DNA of 18,342 nucleotides, from positions 1 to 18,342 of the forward strand of contig JBAZOJ010000044.1 in NCBI GenBank assembly GCA_041648755.1, in the 5' to 3' direction. The notes under the pieces were generated by a model, which saw only the letters and a list, made by a program, of their open reading frames with translations, was not told the DNA's origin and ran no database searches. The stretch's first letter is position 1, and every line of letters begins with the position of its first letter. The position numbers were made by a program, and so were the translations under genes. Of this stretch, positions 1 to 5,364 are shown in pieces. Source of the stretch: JBAZOJ01 sp041648755. GTDB taxonomy: Bacteria; Planctomycetota; B143-G9.

Positions 1-51
1 GTGGGGCTCGCCGGGGCGTTGAGGCTTGGCGTCGTCTGGGGTGTTGGTCAT
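1..51 (-). CDS. unknown protein, N-terminal fragment (runs off the left edge)
   Basis: Only the first 17 codons lie in the window, reading MTNTPDDAKPQRPGEPH, a hydrophilic Pro-rich start with no signal peptide. The ATG (51..49) has a good ribosome binding site, GGAGGG, 3 nt upstream, and a textbook sigma70-type promoter lies just before it. Together these make a real gene likely although the product cannot be named. It reads away from the repeat block at 101-678 and is divergent from nothing nearby. The function is unknown. Confidence 0.5.
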   Translation of the reverse strand, partial: MTNTPDDAKPQRPGEPH

Positions 52-72
52 ATTCCCTCCTGCATGGGGGGG

Positions 73-101
73 ATTGTAGGAGCGGTGGGGGGGCGTGTCA
101 A
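73..101 (-). promoter_or_regulatory. sigma70-type promoter for the gene at 1-51
   Basis: On the minus strand there is a perfect -35 TTGACA (101..96), a 17 nt spacer and a -10 TACAAT (78..73), placed 22 nt before the start codon. The spacer contains a run of seven C (coding-strand sense), and another run of seven C follows the -10. Homopolymer runs inside a spacer can change promoter spacing by slippage. Confidence 0.65.
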
Positions 102-395
102 CCACGAACGAAGAGGATTGTCCGCTAATGCACGCGAATAAACGCGAAAAGAGCAGATTTTTGCGAGGCCAGAGAGCCAAGAGTCTTACCACGAAACACG
201 CGAAACACACGAAATGAGCCTTTGCGAGGCCCAAGAACGGGCATTCTTACCACGAACGAAGAGGATTGTCCGCTAATGCACGCGAATAAACGCGAAAAGA
301 GCAGATTTTTGCGAGGCCAGAGAGCCAAGAGTCTTACCACGAAACACGCGAAACACACGAAATGAGCCTTTGCGAGGCCAAGAACGGGCATTCTT
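101..395. repeat. two tandem copies of a 147-148 bp CACGAA/CGCGAA-rich repeat
   Basis: Copy 1 is 101-248 and copy 2 is 249-395, nearly identical apart from one missing C. Each unit has two halves that both begin with ACCACGAA and both contain TTTGCGAGGCC. The first half is about 87 nt and carries CCGCTAATGCACGCGAATAA. The second is about 61 nt and carries ACACGCGAAACACACGAAAT. Reading frames through the block only reflect the repeat and look nothing like protein. It is too long and too irregular for CRISPR. The function is unknown; it looks like an expanding intergenic repeat. Confidence 0.85.
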
Positions 396-678
396 ACCTC
401 GAACGAAGAGGATTCTCCGCTAATGAACGCGAATAAACGCGAAAAGAGCAGATGTTTGCGAGGCCCAAGAAGAACAGGGCAGGCCGGAGACCCCGCCTGA
501 GGCGGACCTTGCTCCGGCCGGAGGTCGGAGGTCGAGCAAGAATGGGCATTTTTACCACGGAACGCTTCGTCGGCGAGGCCCAAAGACGAGCCAACACGCG
601 GAACACACGGAAGCGGAGAGAGGCATTTTGCGAGGCCAGAGAGCCAAGAGTCTTACCACGAAAGCGGAAAGAGCCTGC
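396..678. repeat. degenerate continuation of the tandem repeat, with a GC-rich hairpin island
   Basis: A third copy starts at 396 (ACCTCGAACG) and matches until about 468. It is then interrupted by unrelated GC-rich DNA containing CCGCC-TGA-GGCGG (493-505) and the perfect palindrome CTCCGGCCGGAG (512-523). Repeat-like DNA resumes at 554 (ACCACGGAACGC), and an exact stretch of the first half-unit returns at about 626-654, followed by ACCACGAAA (655-663). The block stops about 15 nt short of the stop codon of the radical SAM gene to its right. No gene is seen here. Confidence 0.7.
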
Positions 679-1512
679 CTACCGTCCGCTCAGCCAGATT
701 TCGAATGCAGCACGATGGCCATCCCATGCGATGCGACTGAATCGGGGTGGGGGTGTGGTCGCGAACCAGGACTCCCGTAGATGCGTTGGATGGTCGCACA
801 TAAGCATACGACCGAATGGGTCGAGGATCACGCGCGAGCGACCAACATTGCATTGTACACAAGAGTTCTCAGAAGGCGGGTTACCGGGCTTTGCGACAAC
901 GCTGATGCCCATAGAAGCTCCAAAGCGGATGTAGCGGGCCAGAGAATCGGAATGTGCCGAGCCGCGAGGACAGGCGATCGTGATCGTTGAGACGTCCATT
1001 TCGGCACATCTGCGCATCAGTCCTGCGATATCCTGCTCGCATCCATCGCACAGGACTGTCGAGACCGCGACGCGAATTCCACGGGTGCGGCAGTCGTTCA
1101 TCATCCTGATAATGCCCTGGAGGGAAACGCGATCGCCATGCAGGAAGGAAGAGGCTTCCGGGGAGAGAGTGTCCAGCCCGACCGAAATCTCCGGATCGGG
1201 GTTATCGGACAGAAGGGATACGACTTGGTCTGAAAGCGGCCTTCGAACACAAAGAGAGGACTTCAGGCCAAGTCGGCTCACTGAGGCCAGGATGCCCTCA
1301 AAGTCCGGATGCTCGGTTGGGTCGCCACCAGTCATTACAACGCACTCACAACCTGCTTCCGCAAGCGATTCAAGGATGCCCTGCCAATCACTGCCTCCCA
1401 TCGGGGCAGGGGGTGTATCGAGCAACGGGCCGTAGTCGCAGAATGCACACTTGACTGTGCACCGGTATGTGAGGAAGAGAGTCGCGAAACGCAGCCTTCG
1501 GTCATCGTTCAT
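679..1512 (-). CDS. radical SAM protein, short twitch-type C-terminus (third maturase of the operon)
   Basis: This 277-residue protein is the last gene of the minus-strand cassette. The radical SAM cluster motif CX3CX2C is at Cys18/22/25 (CTVKCAFC), followed by the SAM-binding GGDP at 62-65. Near the C-terminus are Cys218, Cys221 and a CX12GX4C signature (Cys221, Gly234, Cys239), with no cysteine after that. This suggests a reduced SPASM (twitch-like) domain holding one auxiliary Fe-S cluster. The ATG overlaps the previous stop by 4 nt (ATGA), so translation is probably coupled. Spacing of the cluster motif, the pre-SPASM stretch (PRGSAHSDSLARYI) and CNVGRSRVILDPFG all resemble the gene upstream, so the two look like paralogues. 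The substrate is presumably the small protein encoded first in the operon; the reaction cannot be told from sequence. The family call is firm, the role inferred. Confidence 0.88.
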   Translation of the reverse strand: MNDDRRLRFATLFLTYRCTVKCAFCDYGPLLDTPPAPMGGSDWQGILESLAEAGCECVVMTGGDPTEHPDFEGILASVSRLGLKSSLCVRRPLSDQVVSLLSDNPDPEISVGLDTLSPEASSFLHGDRVSLQGIIRMMNDCRTRGIRVAVSTVLCDGCEQDIAGLMRRCAEMDVSTITIACPRGSAHSDSLARYIRFGASMGISVVAKPGNPPSENSCVQCNVGRSRVILDPFGRMLMCDHPTHLRESWFATTPPPRFSRIAWDGHRAAFEIWLSGR

Positions 1513-2507
1513 CGATGCAGGTCTCCGTGTTGCCTGTTCCGAAAAGGGCAGTACTCATCCGGCCCGAACAAGGCTCCGAGCCTGCTCGATGACGCGTAGC
1601 AGCGTCCCGATTCCTGGCAACGGTCGAATTCAGTGCAGTCATTGCAGAGAGTGCCTTCAAATGCCTCCAGTCCGGGGGATGTGAAGGGGGATATTGCCTC
1701 CTCATCGATATACGGAACCGGGCCGATTTGGCCGACAATGATCTCTGGCAGATGCTGACACAAGCCGATATCACCGGAAGGAAACAGCGTCAGGGAAGTC
1801 CGTCCCGCATTGCAGACTGCCGAAGGACGCTTGCTCTGCTGAGGGATGTCGTGTGTCTCGACCCGAACCCTCACACCGCTGGATAGCAGATCAGCCGCCA
1901 ATTGTGAAATGGCCGTGATTTTGTCAGGCGCCAGATATCTCGTCGCCAGATCGGTCTTGGCTGCTGTCCTGGGAAGTATGAAGACGAGATTAGAAATTCC
2001 ACACTCGCGCAACCGGGTCACGGTCGAGGGCAGATCTTCAGCGTTGTCCCGGACGCAGACAATTCGCACAATGGTTTTCGCAGGGCCTTGGCGGGTCAAT
2101 CCGGCAAGGAGCCTCAGATACTGCTCGCTCGGGAGGGGGCAGCCGATTCGCATGGCAGTCTCCGACGATAGGGAGTCAATGCCCTGTTCGAGAGTGAATC
2201 CGGGGAACGAGAAGAGCTTTTCTGCCGCGGCGACCGGGATCTCGTCTCGCGTCAGCAGGTTGACCGCGATGCCGGCTTCGAGCAGTTGCAGGATCTGCGA
2301 CAACATTCCTGCGACTATCAGGGGTTCGCCGCCGGAAACCACAACGCGACTGAAGCCAAGTGTGCGCACCGATTCTACGAGGTTAGGTGGAATCCGGGCG
2401 GGGGATCCCATGTGTCGGGGGCGATCCTGAAAGCAATAGAAGCACCGCGCCGGGCAATCCAAGGTAACTATCCAATCGAGCATTCTCCACCGGCCGCGAT
2501 GACTCAT
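1509..2507 (-). CDS. radical SAM/SPASM protein (second maturase of the operon)
   Basis: The 332-residue product has CX3CX2C at Cys18/22/25 (CPARCFYC) and GGEP at 59-62. It then has a complete seven-cysteine SPASM arrangement: CX12GX4C (Cys232, Gly245, Cys250), CX2CX5CX5C (Cys288, 291, 297, 303) and a final Cys320. SPASM enzymes hold two auxiliary 4Fe-4S clusters and typically modify peptides or proteins. The second-to-last gap is X5 rather than the usual X3. The start chosen is the ATG at 2507, which overlaps the preceding stop by 4 nt (ATGA) and has GGAG 9 nt upstream. A GTG at 2561 would add 18 residues (beginning MRKTQFAPL) that echo the N-terminus of the upstream enzyme. If that start is used, the two genes overlap by 58 nt. 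The exact reaction is unknown. Confidence 0.9.
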   Translation of the reverse strand: MSHRGRWRMLDWIVTLDCPARCFYCFQDRPRHMGSPARIPPNLVESVRTLGFSRVVVSGGEPLIVAGMLSQILQLLEAGIAVNLLTRDEIPVAAAEKLFSFPGFTLEQGIDSLSSETAMRIGCPLPSEQYLRLLAGLTRQGPAKTIVRIVCVRDNAEDLPSTVTRLRECGISNLVFILPRTAAKTDLATRYLAPDKITAISQLAADLLSSGVRVRVETHDIPQQSKRPSAVCNAGRTSLTLFPSGDIGLCQHLPEIIVGQIGPVPYIDEEAISPFTSPGLEAFEGTLCNDCTEFDRCQESGRCYASSSRLGALFGPDEYCPFRNRQHGDLHR

Positions 2508-3658
2508 ATTGAGGCGCTCCGTTCTGCGAAGGGGCAGGGGAGCGAACTGCGTTTTTCGCACTGCACGGAATCCGCGAACCCGTATATCCGCCAGTTGTGC
2601 AGGCGGTGTTCCACGGAATACGCAAGGCGGTCGCAGGGATACACATATCCGTCATCGGCGAAGATCAGATCGGCGGGATGTGAATCGCATTCGTCCTCAG
2701 GCTCAATTGGCTGTGCGCCAAAGACTGCCTTCGCGCCGATTTTCGACCGCAGCATCCGCGCGAATTCGGAGACCTGCAGCTCATCCGGGAACAGTGAACG
2801 GGGCAAGGGTCGCCCGTAAGCGGGCAACATCCGTTCGAAGCGGATCTCCCGAGCACCGGCATCCAGAATGCGCCTGACAGCTTCGATGTTGGCGGGCAGG
2901 TGCGAGACGTTGTCACGCGTGAGCACAACATTCACGATGACATCGAGGCCAGCGCGTGATGCTGCTTCAATGGAGCAGAGCATTTCGCGCGAGACGGCGT
3001 TTAACTCCACGCTGTGCTGGAGGAGCGCGAGCCCCCCGTGCTTCATTGCGAGCCAGTACTCAGACTCCTTTGGGATGCGCGTCGAGACCGAGATTGCGAA
3101 GCCAAAGAAAGCAAGCTGGGAGACAAAGCGGGGAAGGTCTGCGACAAGAAGGGGCTCGCCGCCGTGAAGGGCGAAGCCGACAATTCCGAGGGATGCAAGT
3201 TCGGCCACTTGGTCCCGCGAAGGCAGCGCGCCAGGCTGATGCGCATGTGGTGAATCAGAGCGCAGAGTGGAGATTGTGCAGTATGCGCATTTTGCGTTGC
3301 ACAAGCGGGTAATGAGATATGTAGCGCGTATCGGAAAGCCTATGATTTGTCGTTTTGAATTGGAGTCGGCGGTTGCGACAGTGACAGGCAGAGCGCCCTC
3401 GGCGATGGGCCGTGAGCCAAGCGTCTGGTAATCGGCGTCGAGGAATTCGGGCGACGTATTGACGAAATGGAGGAGTTCTGCGGTAGACAATCCGGGGGGA
3501 GCGCCTGAATCCCCGAGCAGGTAACCGAGGATGTCACGCTCTCGCTCGGAAAGGACGAAGACGCGACCGCCCGGGAAGGGGTCGAAAACGAGATAAGGAG
3601 AAGGCTCCGCCCTCCATCGAAACGGAGAGCGGAGCGAAGCGAACTGCGTCACACGCAC
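2504..3658 (-). CDS. radical SAM protein with N-terminal PqqD/RRE-like region (first maturase of the operon)
   Basis: The 384-residue protein has an extra N-terminal region of about 110 residues. Its pattern (strand, G, VFVLSERERDILGYLL, then L/S-T-A-E-L-L) resembles PqqD-type RiPP recognition elements, which bind precursor peptides. The radical SAM motif CX3CX2C follows at Cys120/124/127 (CNAKCAYC), then GGEP at 167-170. The C-terminus has CX12GX4C (Cys324, Gly337, Cys342) plus Cys367 and Cys375, a partial SPASM or twitch domain. The GTG start shares one base with the stop of the substrate gene (TAGTG), implying coupled translation; a second in-frame GTG lies two codons on. Its position directly after the small protein, with the recognition-like domain, suggests that it binds that protein first. 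Family firm; N-terminal domain assignment tentative. Confidence 0.88.
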   Translation of the reverse strand: MRVTQFASLRSPFRWRAEPSPYLVFDPFPGGRVFVLSERERDILGYLLGDSGAPPGLSTAELLHFVNTSPEFLDADYQTLGSRPIAEGALPVTVATADSNSKRQIIGFPIRATYLITRLCNAKCAYCTISTLRSDSPHAHQPGALPSRDQVAELASLGIVGFALHGGEPLLVADLPRFVSQLAFFGFAISVSTRIPKESEYWLAMKHGGLALLQHSVELNAVSREMLCSIEAASRAGLDVIVNVVLTRDNVSHLPANIEAVRRILDAGAREIRFERMLPAYGRPLPRSLFPDELQVSEFARMLRSKIGAKAVFGAQPIEPEDECDSHPADLIFADDGYVYPCDRLAYSVEHRLHNWRIYGFADSVQCEKRSSLPCPFAERSASI

Positions 3659-4026
3659 TAAACCGTGCGGAACTTCAGCATGTACGGCAGAACAGGCTCT
3701 GCCTCGATGGAAGCAACGCCGTGGATGAGGACTGTGTACTCGGTATTCGGCTGAAGTGGGGCGTTCGGTGTGATTTCAAGCTCCTCGGGGGATTGCCCGA
3801 GGGCGGCAGTCCACGCGAATGGCGGGGTGACTGAGACGGTTCCCTGATTGACGCTGCCGAGATCCGGCATGACGGTCAGAAGGAAATTGATCTTGGTGTC
3901 CAACGGAACCGCCATTGCGGACATAGCGGGTAGCGTGCCCTTCACAAGAGCGGCCACGGCACCGCCTCCAATCCCGCCCGAGTTCGAAGCGCAGCATTTT
4001 TCGCAGTAACCTGCAAGTTCGGTCAT
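3658..4026 (-). CDS. putative modification substrate: CxxCC/GG-rich head plus Ig-like (Big_5-like) domain
   Basis: This 122-residue protein is first in the operon. Residues 7-22 read YCEKCCASNSGGIGGG and hold the only three cysteines (8, 11, 12). A hydrophobic stretch follows (AVAALV, then PAMSAMAV). Residues about 39-122 fit the bacterial Ig-like Big_5 (SbsA) pattern: PLDTKINF..., then ELEITPNAPLQPNTEYTVLI and a final LKFRTV. There is no signal peptide, although Big_5 domains usually sit in exported proteins. The ATG at 4026 has AGGAGG exactly 5 nt upstream, and a promoter lies at 4075-4102. Because three radical SAM genes follow without a gap, it is probably their substrate (RiPP-like). The Cys/Gly head is the likeliest modified part. 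An alternative is a metal- or redox-carrier partner. Existence of the gene is well supported; its role is inferred. Confidence 0.8.
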   Translation of the reverse strand: MTELAGYCEKCCASNSGGIGGGAVAALVKGTLPAMSAMAVPLDTKINFLLTVMPDLGSVNQGTVSVTPPFAWTAALGQSPEELEITPNAPLQPNTEYTVLIHGVASIEAEPVLPYMLKFRTV

Positions 4027-4074
4027 ACGTACCTCCTGTTTATGTTTGCGGACGTTTGAGAGCGACACATGGGT

Positions 4075-4102
4075 ATCCTATCCGGGCTTTTCTCGAAGTC
4101 AA
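4075..4102 (-). promoter_or_regulatory. probable promoter of the substrate/radical SAM operon
   Basis: On the minus strand TTGACT (4102..4097) is followed after 16 nt by TAGGAT (4080..4075). This would give a leader of roughly 40 nt ending in the strong AGGAGG ribosome binding site (4037..4032). No terminator-like hairpin separates the substrate gene from the maturase genes. Confidence 0.5.
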
Positions 4103-4109
4103 GTGCGTT

Positions 4110-4280
4110 TTATAAGTAGTAGAAGCTACAAGACTGAAGGGCAGCAGTAGGAAGGGGACATAATATGAGATATGTGCCAAGACGTCGAATTGGGAGGCCG
4201 TCGCGTGAGCCCAGCTTCTCCTCCTTCGCTATAGCCTCTTTTTCAGCAATCAGCTCTATCAATCCATCAAGGTCTCCGCC
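4110..4280 (-). other. unexplained intergenic stretch with a protein-like remnant frame
   Basis: Between the two divergent promoters lies about 170 nt with no intact gene. On the minus strand it reads as a plausible protein tail (LIELIAEKEAIAKEEKLG, then RRLGTYLILCPLP) ending in a stop at 4112..4110. No start codon with a ribosome binding site precedes it, and the frame upstream runs through the aldolase promoter and antisense to the aldolase. It may be the decayed end of a lost gene or mobile element, or chance. Confidence 0.2.
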
Positions 4281-4284
4281 CACC

Positions 4285-4312
4285 TTGCTTGCGCGGGTGG
4301 CTCGTGTATAAT
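4285..4312 (+). promoter_or_regulatory. promoter of the aldolase gene
   Basis: TTGCTT (4285-4290), a 16 nt spacer and a perfect TATAAT (4307-4312), ending 19 nt before the ATG. The ribosome binding site AGGAGG is at 4321-4326. Confidence 0.6.
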
Positions 4313-4331
4313 ACCCCGAAAGGAGGCTGTG

Positions 4332-5246
4332 ATGGATATCCTCAGGTTCTTCAGGAAGGTGCAGTTCTCGACGGGCGAAATCGCCCGCGTACGCACCATT
4401 CTCCGCCCCAACGGGACAACGATGATTCTGCCCTATGACCAGTTTATCGAGCACGATTGCCGCCACCTGGAAGGCAAGGCAGATAGCGGGAATCCGCATT
4501 ACATCTGCAGATTGGCCATCGAGGGCGGGTTCAACGCCGTGGCCCTGCATTACGGCCTCTCGCTGCGCTACTGGCCCGCGACCGAGGGCGCGCTTCCCCT
4601 GATCGTCAAGCTTAACGGCAAGACCTCGATTCCCCCCGAGGACAACGCGCTCAGCACGCACACCTCCTGGGTGGATGACGCCGTGAGGCTCGGGGCGATG
4701 GGCGTGGGCTACACGCTCTATTATGGCTCGCCCGCGCAGGACAGGGATATCCCCCAATTAGCGGCCGTGCGCAAGGAATGCGGCCACTACGGAATGCCGC
4801 TGATCGTATGGGCCTATCCCCGTGGCTCGGCGATTGACGCGAAGGGCGGCAAGGAATGCAGCTACACACTTGAATCCGCGGCGAGGCTCGCGGCGGAAAT
4901 GGGCGCGACGATTATCAAGTCCAACCTGCCCAAGGACGCTCCCAAGGTGGTTGATAACGACAAGATCCCGACGTACTACCGCAACCTGGAGAAGGAACTG
5001 CTGGCGCTGCCCGACGACGAACGCCGGGCTGTCAGGGCCAAGCGAGTGGTTGATGCAGCGCAGGGCGTACCGGTATTGTTCTCGGGTGGCCCGGAAAAGG
5101 GCGATGAGGATTTCCTGAAGGCCGCCGATGCCTGCGTGAAGGGCGGATGCTTCGGGTTCATTATCGGCAGAAACATGTGGAAGCGCCCGACCGACGAGGC
5201 AAAGCGCGTGGCCGCGCTGGTCTCGAAGGCACTTGCCACGGAGTAG
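4332..5246 (+). CDS. fbaB: class I fructose-bisphosphate aldolase, DhnA/FbaB type
   Basis: The 304-residue product belongs to the DhnA/DeoC TIM-barrel family of Schiff-base aldolases, which cleave fructose 1,6-bisphosphate to dihydroxyacetone phosphate and glyceraldehyde 3-phosphate. Matching motifs are PYDQFIEHD near residue 34, an AYPRG strand near 161, ATIIKSNLP with the likely Schiff-base lysine at Lys196, the phosphate-binding VLFSGGPEKGDEDF around 248-261, and FIIGRNMWKR near 276. The ATG at 4332 is preferred over an adjacent GTG three bases earlier because AGGAGG lies 5 nt upstream. It has its own promoter and terminator, so it is monocistronic. The related triosephosphate isomerase gene (tpiA) is about 2.4 kb away. 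Related members act on other sugar phosphates, so the substrate is likely but not proven. Confidence 0.85.
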   Translation: MDILRFFRKVQFSTGEIARVRTILRPNGTTMILPYDQFIEHDCRHLEGKADSGNPHYICRLAIEGGFNAVALHYGLSLRYWPATEGALPLIVKLNGKTSIPPEDNALSTHTSWVDDAVRLGAMGVGYTLYYGSPAQDRDIPQLAAVRKECGHYGMPLIVWAYPRGSAIDAKGGKECSYTLESAARLAAEMGATIIKSNLPKDAPKVVDNDKIPTYYRNLEKELLALPDDERRAVRAKRVVDAAQGVPVLFSGGPEKGDEDFLKAADACVKGGCFGFIIGRNMWKRPTDEAKRVAALVSKALATE

Positions 5247-5262
5247 CACTCACGGATGCAAT

Positions 5263-5296
5263 ATCCCGCCTTCCCGATGGAAGGCGGGATTTTTTT
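5263..5296 (+). terminator. rho-independent terminator after the aldolase gene
   Basis: A perfect 12 bp stem (ATCCCGCCTTCC pairing with GGAAGGCGGGAT), tetraloop CGAT and a run of seven T (5290-5296), starting 17 nt after the aldolase stop. Confidence 0.92.
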
Positions 5297-5329
5297 CGGG
5301 CAAACGCGCTTCCGAAAAAGGACAGCGGC

Positions 5330-5335
5330 TATAAT
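5330..5335 (+). promoter_or_regulatory. -10 element upstream of hydG
   Basis: A perfect TATAAT lies 29 nt before the hydG start, just past the preceding terminator. No good -35 is visible at 16-18 nt; TTCCGA at 5310-5315 is only 14 nt away, so an activator or a weak promoter is possible. Confidence 0.4.
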
Positions 5336-5364
5336 TATCAAGAACGATTTGCAATAAGGAAGGA

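Noticed and set aside
66..93. A G-quadruplex from the two G7 runs on the plus strand
   Set aside because: Only two long runs 14 nt apart are present; four separate runs with short loops are not.
101..665. A CRISPR array
   Set aside because: The repeated units are 147-148 bp and contiguous, with no short repeats separated by unique spacers and no cas genes.
125..934. Open reading frames running through the repeat block on both strands
   Set aside because: They repeat the same peptide pieces because the DNA repeats, lack ribosome binding sites, and one runs antisense into the third radical SAM gene.
3658..4026. Classic double-glycine leader peptide of a bacteriocin
   Set aside because: The GG and GGG are only 17-22 residues from the start with no leader consensus, about 100 residues follow as an Ig-like domain, and no C39 peptidase transporter is present.
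4023..4070. A 15-codon leader peptide (MCRSQTSANINRRYV) whose stop overlaps the ATG of the small Ig-like protein
   Set aside because: Its start lies at or right beside the inferred transcription start and has no ribosome binding site, so it is probably chance.
4110..4757. A 215-codon minus-strand gene opposite the aldolase
   Set aside because: Most of it is antisense to the aldolase and it crosses the aldolase promoter; only its last part looks protein-like and is listed as a possible remnant.
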